From GCA-2720865 sp047630275 (GTDB lineage: Bacteria > Bdellovibrionota > Bacteriovoracia > Bacteriovoracales > Bacteriovoracaceae), in NCBI GenBank assembly GCA_047630275.1, contig JBLHVN010000001.1, positions 124,001 to 188,000 on the forward strand: a DNA stretch of 64,000 bases. The letters are read 5' to 3'. Numbering within the stretch: the stretch's first letter is position 1; the number at the start of each line of letters is the position of its first letter. The position numbers were made by a program, and so were the translations under genes. Below are positions 8,790-17,200 of the stretch, piece after piece. The notes beneath the pieces were generated by a model, which saw only the letters and a list, made by a program, of their open reading frames with translations, was not told the DNA's origin and did no database searches.

Positions 8790-9995
8790 CTATGTAAGTA
8801 GGTACTGGTTATCTCTTAAAAACTGTGCTGAAATCCGAGCATTCTTTTGAGTAATCATACCTGGTCTAATTATAGACCAGACAAGATCTTGCCTATCACT
8901 ATCGCCCTCTTGATCTTTCCATGTTCCATTAATTCGTTGGTGCATTTCTAATGCTGCATTCATGATTTCTTCAGGGCTATTTGGAACAATCCTTAAGTTT
9001 AGTTTTTTATACTCTTCATCATTACAAAGTAAATCATATTTAGCGTTAACAATTTCACGAAAGCTAAGTTCTCTATTCTCATCTTCTTTGATAAATCTCA
9101 TTGGAAGGAAAATAACGTTATGGATTCGGGGCATAAATCGACTAATAGTTGTCCAGTTTACTAGTACTAATGGCCTCCTAAAGCATTCGGGGACAGACGT
9201 AATTCCGGTAGCAGAGGCCAAAAAAATGTCACATCTCTGGCCAAGATATACATCCATGAATTCACTACGTAAGCGACTGTTACTGTAATCAATTATTCCT
9301 TGCTCATTTTCTAAACGCTCTTTAACTACTGAGCCAACTCTAATTGCCTGATAACCTAACTTTACAAACTCTCTAGCTGCTGGAAGGTAGATTTTTATAC
9401 TTGTGTCTCTAAAATCATGATAGGACCAATTCTTATTTGGAGAGACCTTATCTAAATAAGCTGAGTCGCGGTTATGAAAACAGATAATCGGCTTTTCAAC
9501 TTCCACACCCATTTCAATTAGCTTTACTTCTCCAGCTTGCTTTTCTTGATCAGAGAGTGAAATGTTGTTCCTGGTTGCAGCGATGACACTCTTGATGTAA
9601 CCGTCGTCAAAAGCAATTTCAGCAGGGGCGCAGAGGTAGTTTCTAGAATTAGGAAAGACCTTAGTGTAGTTAAATATATATTGGCCTAAGTATTTGAAAG
9701 GAAAGATATTGATCTTTCTTCTCCATAGATTTATCCAAAATTCATTGCAGTCCTCTGGAGTTGAGTTGGCAAAGAAGAACAAGTCAATGGTCCTCTTTTT
9801 GAAGAATTTTGTTTGATGCTGGCAAAGGCTAAATTCAGCAGCGTAAAAGCCACCAATTCTACTTTTATCAATTAGGCCGAAACGAATCGTTATAATAGGA
9901 GATATTAGCCTGATAAAGATAATACAAGGTATTGAAATGAGCTTATATATTTGTAGCTCTAGCTTTTTTAAAATATGCATGGATATAGTTATCAT
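8790..9995 (-). CDS. TIGR04372-like glycosyltransferase
   Basis: 401 residues. I recognise features of the TIGR04372 surface-glycan family: an early FYAAEFSLCQHQ segment, DLFFFAN followed by NEFWINLWRRK, a central IICFHNRDSAYL strand, and a C-terminal SEFMDVYLGQRCDIF...PLVLVNWTT block typical of a donor-binding GT-B-type domain. Members are common in O-antigen loci of AT-rich Gram-negatives, with sugar specificity generally unknown. The first residues (to about 35) include a hydrophobic stretch that could attach it to the membrane. The start could also be the sixth codon (ATG). It is monocistronic, ending three bases beyond the IS remnant. Confidence 0.7.
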   Translation of the reverse strand: MITISMHILKKLELQIYKLISIPCIIFIRLISPIITIRFGLIDKSRIGGFYAAEFSLCQHQTKFFKKRTIDLFFFANSTPEDCNEFWINLWRRKINIFPFKYLGQYIFNYTKVFPNSRNYLCAPAEIAFDDGYIKSVIAATRNNISLSDQEKQAGEVKLIEMGVEVEKPIICFHNRDSAYLDKVSPNKNWSYHDFRDTSIKIYLPAAREFVKLGYQAIRVGSVVKERLENEQGIIDYSNSRLRSEFMDVYLGQRCDIFLASATGITSVPECFRRPLVLVNWTTISRFMPRIHNVIFLPMRFIKEDENRELSFREIVNAKYDLLCNDEEYKKLNLRIVPNSPEEIMNAALEMHQRINGTWKDQEGDSDRQDLVWSIIRPGMITQKNARISAQFLRDNQYLLT

Positions 9996-10187
9996 AACTC
10001 TTATTTTAATAAAAGAGAGGGGTCACAGAGCTTTATAGCTATGTACAATTAAGGATAATAAAGATAAAAATATGAGTATTATTTAGGTTGTTTGTTGTGC
10101 GACGCGCCTATGTTATGACTTAGAAGTTTTAAGAGGCAAGTGTGGCAACCTTAATAATTAATATAAATGAATAATTTGGAGTTTCAT
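9996..10187. promoter_or_regulatory. Divergent intergenic region
   Basis: About 190 bases between the minus-strand TIGR04372-like gene and the plus-strand radical SAM gene; it should hold both promoters. I find no confident -35/-10 pair. The ribosome site that fixes the downstream start is GGAG at 10178-10181. Confidence 0.25.
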
Positions 10188-11222
10188 ATGGATATACCTG
10201 AACTAACAAAGTTTCCTGAAAGGCTGCTGATCGACTTTAATGGTGCCTGTAACTTATCTTGCAAGATGTGCATGGTTCATGGTGATAATCCGGAGAAAGA
10301 TAAGTTTGCAACTGCAGATAAAGATCGAATCATGGACCCTCGAAAATTGGAAAAAGTCCTTGATGAAATCGTTGCCTCTGGTGAAAAGCTACCTCAGGTT
10401 TGGACTGCTCTTAACGGTGAGCCTCTTTTTGGACCTCACTATATTGAGAATGTTACCATGCTTAAGGAAAGAGGTTTCACGGTTCTCTCTCATACCAACG
10501 GAATTTTATTAGATAAAAAGATGAGCCAATTTATTATTGATATTGGTCTGGATGTTTTAAGTTGTAGCTTTGATGCTATTACTCCAGAGACATATAAGAT
10601 TATTAGGCAATCAAATCTCTTTGATAGAGTTGTTGCTAACCTTAAGCAATTGATTGAACTGCGTGGCGATAGTAAGACTCCTAGAATAGAAGTTTCTATG
10701 ACTGTCCAAGAAGAAAATGAGCATGAAGTAGATGAGTTTTTAGAGTATTGGTCTGAATACGTTGATGTCATCAGGATTAACGCTACCTTCACTCCTGGTA
10801 AAGCCGTGTACGGTGCTAACTTCACTCTTCCAAAAGAAAGAACAACCTGTGCTTCATTATATCAAACGATGCCATTATTTTGGGATGGTCATATGGGATT
10901 ATGTTGTCTTGACCCGTTTGGAAAAGCAAAGATAGGAAATGCCTTTGAATCTACTTTAGAAGAAGTTTGGAATGGTAAAACATTAAATAAAGTAAGAGAG
11001 ATTCATGAACAAGGTCAGGGCGAGCGGATTGATCTATGTAAGGGTTGTGAAAACTGGGCCTCTTTTGATTATGAGGAAGAAATTACGGATAAGTTTCTTA
11101 TTAGAAGATCAAGAAACTACGCTTACTACAACGTTCTAAGTAGATTAAGCAATTGGACTGATAAAATTAGAGGAACTCACGAGTCGGTTAAGCTCGATGA
11201 GGCTATGAGCTCTAATGCCTAA
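10188..11222 (+). CDS. Radical SAM/SPASM protein
   Basis: Start placed at the ATG at 10188, six bases after GGAG, rather than the ATG at 10167, which has no ribosome site; this gives 344 residues. The radical SAM cluster motif is FNGACNLSCKMC (Cys21, Cys25, Cys28). A C-terminal SPASM-like region carries further cysteines (TTCASLY, GLCCLDPFG, LCKGCENW) for an auxiliary Fe-S cluster. SPASM enzymes act on peptides or, as with BtrN and DesII relatives, on sugars and aminocyclitols. It overlaps a PLP aminotransferase by eight bases and an acyltransferase follows, so oxidation or deoxygenation of a sugar before transamination is a reasonable inference. Confidence 0.8.
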   Translation: MDIPELTKFPERLLIDFNGACNLSCKMCMVHGDNPEKDKFATADKDRIMDPRKLEKVLDEIVASGEKLPQVWTALNGEPLFGPHYIENVTMLKERGFTVLSHTNGILLDKKMSQFIIDIGLDVLSCSFDAITPETYKIIRQSNLFDRVVANLKQLIELRGDSKTPRIEVSMTVQEENEHEVDEFLEYWSEYVDVIRINATFTPGKAVYGANFTLPKERTTCASLYQTMPLFWDGHMGLCCLDPFGKAKIGNAFESTLEEVWNGKTLNKVREIHEQGQGERIDLCKGCENWASFDYEEEITDKFLIRRSRNYAYYNVLSRLSNWTDKIRGTHESVKLDEAMSSNA

Positions 11223-12423
11223 AACAGGTCTCGCAATCTTTGGTGGAGATAAGGTAAAAAAAACCTCTTATCCTCCACGAAAGCAATTTGGCGAAGATGA
11301 GCTGTCAATGGTTGAAGCGGTCTTTCAATCATCATGGGATTCTGGTAGCGACTTTGGCTATCAAGGTGACTTTGAAAAAAAATATACGGATAATTTTTGT
11401 ACATTTCAGGGAGGCGGCTATGCTGATGCTGTCTCATCAGGAACCGTCGCTATCTTTATTGCTCTAGCAGCATTGGATCTTGATAAGGGCTCTGAGGTTA
11501 TTGTATCTCCAATAACAGACCCAGGAGGAGTGTCTCCTGTTCTTATGAATGGAATGACCCCTGTGCTTTGCGATAGTGCTCCAGGCTCTTACAATGTTGA
11601 TCTTAATGAAATTAAAAAAGTAATAACTGATAAAACACGAGCCGTAGTGATTACTCATATGACTGGGGTCGCTGTTAATATAGAACCAATCGTAGAATAT
11701 TTAAGAGATAAAGGTATAAAGGTTCTAGAGGATTGTTCTCAAGCCCACGGAGCATCTATTAGTGGAAAGAAGGTGGGGACCTTTGGAGATATCGCAGCTT
11801 TCTCTACAATGTATTCAAAGAATCATTCAACTGGTGGATGTGGTGGAGTGATTTATACAAGTAACTACGATCTTTACAGGCGAGTAAGATATATCGCGGA
11901 TAGAGGTAAGGAATTTGACGCTAAGGATTTTGATTCAAAAAATGCAAATAGGTTACTTTTTCCAGCATTAAATTTTAATTTAGATGAGGTTTCATGTGCT
12001 ATTGGAATTTCAACTTTAAAAAAACTTCCTCTAGTTATAAAAGCTAGGAATCAAGTGAAAGAAGCTTTGAGAGCAGGCCTTAGGGACTCTAAAGTTTGTT
12101 CTTTTATGAAAGAGTGTGAAGACTCAATTAGTTCTCCATTTTTTCAAGTCATTAAAGTTGATTCCTCAAAAATTAGCTGTACTAAAATAGAGTTTGCAAA
12201 TGCTATAAAAGCCGAAGGAGCTTCGATTAATCCTGATTATCAGTTTGTGACTTCTCAGTGGGATTGGGTTAAGCCTTATTTAAAAGCAGAAGTCGACCTA
12301 GTTAATGCCAGGGAAATCAGAGACTCTTCGTTTAATATTTTATTTCATGAGAAGTATCAAGAAGAAGATATTAACGACATTATCCTAGCGATAAAAAAGG
12401 TAGAGAGTTTCTATCTTCGATAA
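11215..12423 (+). CDS. DegT/DnrJ/EryC1/StrS family aminotransferase
   Basis: 402 residues, fold-type I PLP enzyme. LEDCSQAHGA holds Asp173, which would contact the PLP ring nitrogen, and FSTMYSKNHSTGG holds the expected PLP lysine, Lys202, so a transaminase rather than a dehydrase is likely. These enzymes convert a keto sugar to an aminosugar using glutamate, usually on an NDP-sugar. The eight-base overlap with the radical SAM gene and the following acyltransferase suggest a keto-sugar, amino-sugar, N-acyl-sugar order. The sugar nucleotide cannot be read from sequence. Confidence 0.88.
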   Translation: MPKTGLAIFGGDKVKKTSYPPRKQFGEDELSMVEAVFQSSWDSGSDFGYQGDFEKKYTDNFCTFQGGGYADAVSSGTVAIFIALAALDLDKGSEVIVSPITDPGGVSPVLMNGMTPVLCDSAPGSYNVDLNEIKKVITDKTRAVVITHMTGVAVNIEPIVEYLRDKGIKVLEDCSQAHGASISGKKVGTFGDIAAFSTMYSKNHSTGGCGGVIYTSNYDLYRRVRYIADRGKEFDAKDFDSKNANRLLFPALNFNLDEVSCAIGISTLKKLPLVIKARNQVKEALRAGLRDSKVCSFMKECEDSISSPFFQVIKVDSSKISCTKIEFANAIKAEGASINPDYQFVTSQWDWVKPYLKAEVDLVNAREIRDSSFNILFHEKYQEEDINDIILAIKKVESFYLR

Positions 12424-12571
12424 TCATTATTCGATATCAAAATAGAAAAAGACCATTGTATATAAATTCCAGGCATTATTAACCTTCTTGGGAAAACCTA
12501 ATTTAGTCGGTGTAAATAAGTCACCTTAGAGATAAAGAAAATTTTTAATTAGAATTGTTGAAAGGATTGAT

Positions 12572-13132
12572 ATGATAAAATTAGTTTTATTTTTTGCTAA
12601 ATTATTATTTTTAAGTTTTAGGAAACTCAATTCGAAGTTCTATGTTTTTAGAAGCTTTGGATTTATTTTACCTCTTGGGGCTATTGTTTCTATTCCCGAA
12701 AATATTGAAATCGGAGAAGGTTTCGGTATTAGTCAGGGTTGTATGATTTTAGCTCAAGGGTTGAATTCAGGATCACAGGTAAAGATAGGCCGAAATGTTA
12801 AGTTGAACTTTAATGTAATGATTAATGCTGACAATGGCGGAGTTATTGAAATTGGAGATGATGTGTTGATTGGTCCTAATGTCGTAATGAGGGCTGCGAA
12901 TCATAAGTTTGACTCTACTGAACTGGCAATTTGTCAGCAGGGCCATTCAGCAGGAAATATTAAAATTGGGAACAATGTCTGGTTAGGTAGTGGTGTAACG
13001 ATCTTGCCTAATGTCAGTGTCGGAGAAGGGTCTATTGTGGCGGCTGGAGCAGTAGTTACAAAAGATGTCCCAGCCTTCTCTATTACGGCAGGAGTTCCTG
13101 CTAAAGTTATAAAAAATAGGCTGTCAAAGTAG
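12572..13132 (+). CDS. Hexapeptide-repeat (left-handed beta-helix) acyltransferase
   Basis: 186 residues. Hexapeptide repeats run from about residue 45 (IPENIEIGEGFGI, VKIGRNVKLNF, IEIGDDVLIGPNV, IKIGNNVWLGSGV, SVGEGSIVAAGAVV) and end in the SITAGVPAKVIK signature of the LacA/WbbJ/NodL group. The likely catalytic His is in MRAANHKFD. These trimeric cytoplasmic enzymes O- or N-acetylate sugars with acetyl-CoA. An AAAGGA ribosome site sits just before the ATG. A 148-base gap separates it from the aminotransferase, so it may have its own promoter. Confidence 0.85.
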   Translation: MIKLVLFFAKLLFLSFRKLNSKFYVFRSFGFILPLGAIVSIPENIEIGEGFGISQGCMILAQGLNSGSQVKIGRNVKLNFNVMINADNGGVIEIGDDVLIGPNVVMRAANHKFDSTELAICQQGHSAGNIKIGNNVWLGSGVTILPNVSVGEGSIVAAGAVVTKDVPAFSITAGVPAKVIKNRLSK

Positions 13133-13155
13133 CTTAAATGATTTGTTCAACTTTT

Positions 13156-14115
13156 TTATAATTGGAAGACGCCCGCGAGCCAAATACGATCAGACTTTGA
13201 GCCGTACTCAAACATCAGATTATTTGCCATTTTTTGAAGAACAAAAGGAGCATACTTCACACTTAATTGAAAAGCTTTCCCTCGAAGTCTATTCTTAAAT
13301 TTATGCCTTTGATTCTTTTCAATACAGCGAGCCGAACCAAACTCCTTGATACTTCTAACTTGAAGGTCTAATGACTTAGCGAGAAATTTAAATGACTCCT
13401 GATTAAAGAATAAAGTATGAGGAAATACAGAATCTTTAAAAAGAAAATCATGCCTTGGGGTTTCTATAAATAAAAAACCTCCTTTAAGCATTGCTGACTT
13501 CACTTCTTCTAAAAATGAGACAGGTGAAGCAACATGCTCCAGAACGTGATTCATGATTACGGCATCTAACTTTTCATCTATTTCATGTATTGAATTTACT
13601 CTTCTTAATCTATCATCCTTTACTAAGCCAAAAATGTAACTGGCAGCTTCTTCATCAGGCTCAATAAAATAAAAGGTTTCAATTTGGTCGCTTAGTTTTG
13701 TTAAAAAGAGCTTTATCAAATTGCCATGGCCCGACCCAATCTCCAAAAGGGAGACCTTTTTTTCTGACCCTAGGAACTTGCAATATTCTTTCATACGAAC
13801 ATGAGCCTGTATATTTTGGTGGGCTAAAGATGTAGGATCACTTGCTCCTGACTCCCAGTATTGACCAGACGAATAAAAATGATCTAGCTCATGCTGACTT
13901 CTGCGTGGCTCAGCAAAGCCGAAGCCACAGCCTGGACAAATTGATATATTCGAAAAATGAAGACTTTTCTTTTCAGATCCACTGCAGGGATAATTTATTT
14001 GTTCTTTCTCGTGAGGATTCCCACAGAGTTCACATTTTTCTAATACTGACACTTTACCACTCAAGTTTTTTCCTACCCAAATCATGATTTTGGTACATTT
14101 CTTACTATAAAACAA
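13156..14115 (-). CDS. Class I SAM-dependent methyltransferase with N-terminal zinc-ribbon-like motif
   Basis: Up to 319 residues. The N-terminal cysteines CELCGNP and ISICPGCGFGFAEP form a zinc-binding pair typical of the Methyltransf_13/23 sugar C-methyltransferase-like group. The SAM-binding motif is LLEIGSGHGNLIKLF, followed by VIMNHVLEHVASP. Related enzymes methylate sugar nucleotides or glycan ends. The start is uncertain: ATG at 14115, ATG at 14085, or a GTG near 14052 that has a GAG upstream and would begin just before the first cysteine pair. It is convergent with the acyltransferase and downstream of the cyclase-family gene on the same strand. Confidence 0.8.
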   Translation of the reverse strand: MFYSKKCTKIMIWVGKNLSGKVSVLEKCELCGNPHEKEQINYPCSGSEKKSLHFSNISICPGCGFGFAEPRRSQHELDHFYSSGQYWESGASDPTSLAHQNIQAHVRMKEYCKFLGSEKKVSLLEIGSGHGNLIKLFLTKLSDQIETFYFIEPDEEAASYIFGLVKDDRLRRVNSIHEIDEKLDAVIMNHVLEHVASPVSFLEEVKSAMLKGGFLFIETPRHDFLFKDSVFPHTLFFNQESFKFLAKSLDLQVRSIKEFGSARCIEKNQRHKFKNRLRGKAFQLSVKYAPFVLQKMANNLMFEYGSKSDRIWLAGVFQL

Positions 14116-14206
14116 TGCTTTCTAAGAACAATATACAGAGTCATAATTTAAGTGAAGACATCGATAGTTTGTATATTGGCTGCAATGTGCCATGTTAAAA
14201 TAAGGA

Positions 14207-14872
14207 CTAAGTTGTTGCAATTACCGTAACGGGAGATCCGTCGGCTCCAGCAACAATAAGAGGTGATACAATTAGAGTTTTTAAATTCTCTGGGACACCT
14301 AATAGCTTCATGTCTTCTATAACGGTCAAGGGGACGCCTTCCTCATCTGGGCTCAGAAATGCTCTATGAGCAATCTTTCCCTCGGCCCTATGCATGTAAC
14401 TTGTAATAGAGATGAGATCAAATCCAATAGTTCTAAGATTAGGTCTATTTTTTCGAAGCCAGAGGCCAAGCTCTTTTGAGAGACCAGGGTTACGCGCCCA
14501 ATAGGCTTCTGTTCCCCTATATCTTTCAAAATTAGTTCGAAGTAGTAAGATTTCAGCTTCTTGAGAAATTGTTTCTACCCATTCCTTTGGCTGAATGAGC
14601 TCTCCCTCAGCGGCTTCAATTTCAATTAAGTCAATTTTATCGTAGACCCAATGGGAGGCAGGGTATTGATCTATTGTCTTGCCCGATATAGAAAAATGGG
14701 CCGGAACATCTATATGTGTTCCTATATGATTACTTAACTTCCAGCTCGATTGAGTGCAGGTATCTCCCTCTGCGATACATCTAACATATTCACTGTTAAA
14801 TTCTTTTGCACCACCATAGCCGATAGTTTCATTGGAGAGGGGATGAGATAAAAAGATTTTTTCTGTAGTCAT
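14207..14872 (-). CDS. Cyclase-family metal-dependent hydrolase
   Basis: 221 residues with the family signature SNHIGTHIDVPAHF (His49, His53, Asp55 and His59 as metal ligands). The cyclase/kynurenine-formamidase family opens or closes amide, lactone or imide rings with a divalent metal. It is the last gene of a seven-gene minus-strand unit starting at 19810. In that setting it could act on a lactone or amide form of a sugar acid, but no family member is known to me to be assigned this role. A gap of about ten bases separates it from the dehydrogenase. Confidence 0.85.
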   Translation of the reverse strand: MTTEKIFLSHPLSNETIGYGGAKEFNSEYVRCIAEGDTCTQSSWKLSNHIGTHIDVPAHFSISGKTIDQYPASHWVYDKIDLIEIEAAEGELIQPKEWVETISQEAEILLLRTNFERYRGTEAYWARNPGLSKELGLWLRKNRPNLRTIGFDLISITSYMHRAEGKIAHRAFLSPDEEGVPLTVIEDMKLLGVPENLKTLIVSPLIVAGADGSPVTVIATT

Positions 14873-14882
14873 AATTGTACAC

Positions 14883-15836
14883 TTATTTATATTGATTAAA
14901 TTCCGTAGGTCTTTTGAAGTTTTCTAGCCCGTCTATCGCGGCTAAGCCCATTTTAGTTATTGCCTGTAAAGAGCTACCGCCAATATGAGGAGTCATGATA
15001 ACGTTTGGATTTTCTATAAAGTATTTATTAAAATTTGGTTCTTCTTCAAAAACATCTAAAGCGGCGCCTGCGATTGATTGAGTATTCAATGCTTCTATGA
15101 GATCTACTTCATTTATAAGTCCACCTCTAGCTGTGTTAATAACAAAGCTTGATCTCTTTAATAAGGACAAGTTCTTTTTATTCAAAAGGTTAATCGTTGA
15201 TTTATTCTTAGGAACATGAATTGAGACTATATCTGATTGCATCAAAAGTTCTTTCAACGGTAAACGAGTGATATTTACGGTATTTTCAAAATCTGGATAC
15301 TCTCTAATGTCATGAAAGACTATTTTTGTTCCGAAGGGCTCTAGAAGTCGTACGATTTCTTTGCCAATATTCCCAAGTCCGATTATTCCAAAAGTGATTG
15401 AGGATAATTGTCTTCCCTTATATTGGGTCCACGTTTGATTAGAAATCTGATAATTGGAAAAATTTATTCCCCTTAATAAATTTATTGAAAAAGAAATAAC
15501 AAGCTCTGCAACAGAGAGCTTGTTTACACCCGGTGTCCAACCAAGCTTTACATCATGATTCTCCATAGAATCAAAATCAAGCATATCGAGGCCAACTCCA
15601 TATTTTCCAATGACTTTTAATTTAGGTAACTCTTTTAAAATAGAGTCATCGATAGTTTCTAGTGCGGTAATGGCCCGTTCACTATCTTTTAAAAAGTTAA
15701 TCAAGCTCTCACCAGAAAGAGATAGTCCCTCATCATTAAACTTAATATTAGAATACTTCTCTTCAAGGATTTTTCTTAAATATTCATTTTTAGAAAATGA
15801 TCTAGAGCAAACTGCAATTGGTATATTTGATTTCAT
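14883..15836 (-). CDS. D-2-hydroxyacid dehydrogenase (phosphoglycerate dehydrogenase-like)
   Basis: 317 residues. FGIIGLGNIGKEI (about 150-160) is the NAD-binding GxGxxG. The catalytic set is visible as INTARGGLINE (Arg), VFEEEP (Glu) and TPHIGGSS (His). The family interconverts 2-keto and D-2-hydroxy acids, such as glycerate, 3-phosphoglycerate and erythronate phosphate. Within this operon it might supply or recycle a 2-keto acid for the aldolase encoded upstream. Its start overlaps the IMPase stop by four bases. Confidence 0.88.
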   Translation of the reverse strand: MKSNIPIAVCSRSFSKNEYLRKILEEKYSNIKFNDEGLSLSGESLINFLKDSERAITALETIDDSILKELPKLKVIGKYGVGLDMLDFDSMENHDVKLGWTPGVNKLSVAELVISFSINLLRGINFSNYQISNQTWTQYKGRQLSSITFGIIGLGNIGKEIVRLLEPFGTKIVFHDIREYPDFENTVNITRLPLKELLMQSDIVSIHVPKNKSTINLLNKKNLSLLKRSSFVINTARGGLINEVDLIEALNTQSIAGAALDVFEEEPNFNKYFIENPNVIMTPHIGGSSLQAITKMGLAAIDGLENFKRPTEFNQYK

Positions 15837-16594
15837 ATAACCTTAATCCGCCCGTTTGTAGCCACAACATCTAGAAGAGTAGGATCGTTTTCAACTCTTT
15901 TAAACTCAACTTTTCCGCCGGCAAATTTCACGAGAGCAAGTCCTGCAGCGACGTCCCAGATTCTAATTTGTTTTTCTATATAAGCATCGACTTTTCCTGA
16001 TGCAAGATAGGCGAGTGAGGTTGCTGCTGAGCCAAGCATTCGTATCTTCTTAAACTTTTCAAATTGTAAAAATAGGGCAAGAGAGGAAGATTCATTCAAA
16101 CCTAAATCAACAGGAAAGCCTGTACATAAAACGGACTGTGAGCAATCACTTGTGTGTGAAACAAAGAACTTTTCGCCATTTAAGAAGGTTCCTGAGCTTG
16201 AACCGATATAAAAATCAGAAGAGTTCAAATCTAGAATAATGCCAATCATGGGCTCGTCTTTTTTCCAAAGAGCTATTGAAATGCAGCAATGGGGGATCCC
16301 TCTGCTAAAGTTAAAAGTGCCATCGATAGGATCAACGATCCAGTAGGGGGAGGAACCGAGATCATTGTCATTTTTATGAAAACCACTCTCTTCAGTCAAA
16401 ACGGAATAATCAGTTTCTTTCAAAAGTAGGTTTTTTATTAGCTCGTTAGATTCTCTGTCTAGATTAATCTTAATATCCCTTCCTTTATCAGAAAGAACAT
16501 TAATACTTTTACTATTTAATTGAATATATTCTTTTGCCTTATGAGCTATATCTGAAGAAATAGAGCATAATTTTTCAAGTTCAGTATTAGTCAT
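15833..16594 (-). CDS. Inositol monophosphatase-family phosphatase
   Basis: I choose the ATG at 16594 (253 residues), overlapping the SIS gene by eight bases; an upstream ATG at 16639 would overlap by 53. Metal-binding motifs are LTEESGF (Glu68/69), WIVDPIDGTFNF (Asp88, Asp91) and IWDVAAGLALV (near 210). The family removes phosphate from inositol phosphates, sugar phosphates and 3'-phosphoadenosine phosphates. Between a sugar-phosphate isomerase and an aldolase/cytidylyltransferase pair, it is a good candidate to dephosphorylate a sugar-acid phosphate before CMP activation, as KdsC does for Kdo-8-phosphate. Confidence 0.88.
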   Translation of the reverse strand: MTNTELEKLCSISSDIAHKAKEYIQLNSKSINVLSDKGRDIKINLDRESNELIKNLLLKETDYSVLTEESGFHKNDNDLGSSPYWIVDPIDGTFNFSRGIPHCCISIALWKKDEPMIGIILDLNSSDFYIGSSSGTFLNGEKFFVSHTSDCSQSVLCTGFPVDLGLNESSSLALFLQFEKFKKIRMLGSAATSLAYLASGKVDAYIEKQIRIWDVAAGLALVKFAGGKVEFKRVENDPTLLDVVATNGRIKVI

Positions 16595-17198
16595 GCTTAC
16601 GGCAGTATTGGGTAATATAATTTCCAATGACATGGTCAAAGATCATATGAATATCTTCAACGGGACCATATTCCCCTTTTTCGCTAGGTACATGGAGGTT
16701 TAACTTGGATACTTCTTTGAGTTTCCCTCCATCAAATCCAGTAAGCCCTATCGTCATACAACTCTTTGAGTTTGCATACTCGATGGCCTTGACGACATTG
16801 GGAGAGTTTCCAGAAGCGGAGATAGCAACAACGACATCTCCCTCATTTAGGTAGCTTTCTAGCTGTTTAGTGAATAACTCATCATAACCAAAATCATTGG
16901 CAATTGCTGTCATGACAGCATTATTGTCTGTTAAGCTTGTTACACGAAAAGGCTTTCCTGTTGTTCTAGGTCCTACCGACAGATCATTCGCAAAGTGGCT
17001 GGCAGTAGCAGCACTTCCTCCGTTACCTATGAAATATATCATCTTTGCACTTTCTCTTGCCTCAAGGATGATGTTAATCATCTCTTCCACTTTAGTTACA
17101 TCAATTTTAGTTAAGACTTCACTTAGGTGATTGAAGTAGCTTGACGCGAATTCTGAAGGAGAATTGCTATTGCTAAATATTTTGTCTACTTGATTCAT
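16587..17198 (-). CDS. SIS-domain phosphosugar isomerase (GmhA-like)
   Basis: 203 residues. The sugar-isomerase segment IYFIGNGGSAATASHFAND (about 54-72) is that of GmhA (sedoheptulose-7-phosphate isomerase), and VVAISASGNSPNVVKAI is the second phosphate-binding loop. GmhA makes D-glycero-D-manno-heptose 7-phosphate. Without a heptose kinase or HldE partner nearby, it could instead isomerise another phosphosugar for the operon's aldolase product. Three bases separate it from the upstream oxidoreductase. Confidence 0.87.
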   Translation of the reverse strand: MNQVDKIFSNSNSPSEFASSYFNHLSEVLTKIDVTKVEEMINIILEARESAKMIYFIGNGGSAATASHFANDLSVGPRTTGKPFRVTSLTDNNAVMTAIANDFGYDELFTKQLESYLNEGDVVVAISASGNSPNVVKAIEYANSKSCMTIGLTGFDGGKLKEVSKLNLHVPSEKGEYGPVEDIHMIFDHVIGNYITQYCRKHD

Positions 17199-17200
17199 AA

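Noticed and set aside
10096..10105. The 10-mer TGTGCGACGC also occurs at 40101-40110
   Set aside because: The second copy is inside a coding region and flanks differ; two copies in 64 kb is not evidence of a repeat element.
11215..12423. Thought the Gly-Gly-Cys-Gly-Gly after the PLP lysine was an abnormal active site
   Set aside because: A group of DegT-family enzymes has a GGxGG loop at this place; the lysine is intact, so nothing points to loss of activity.
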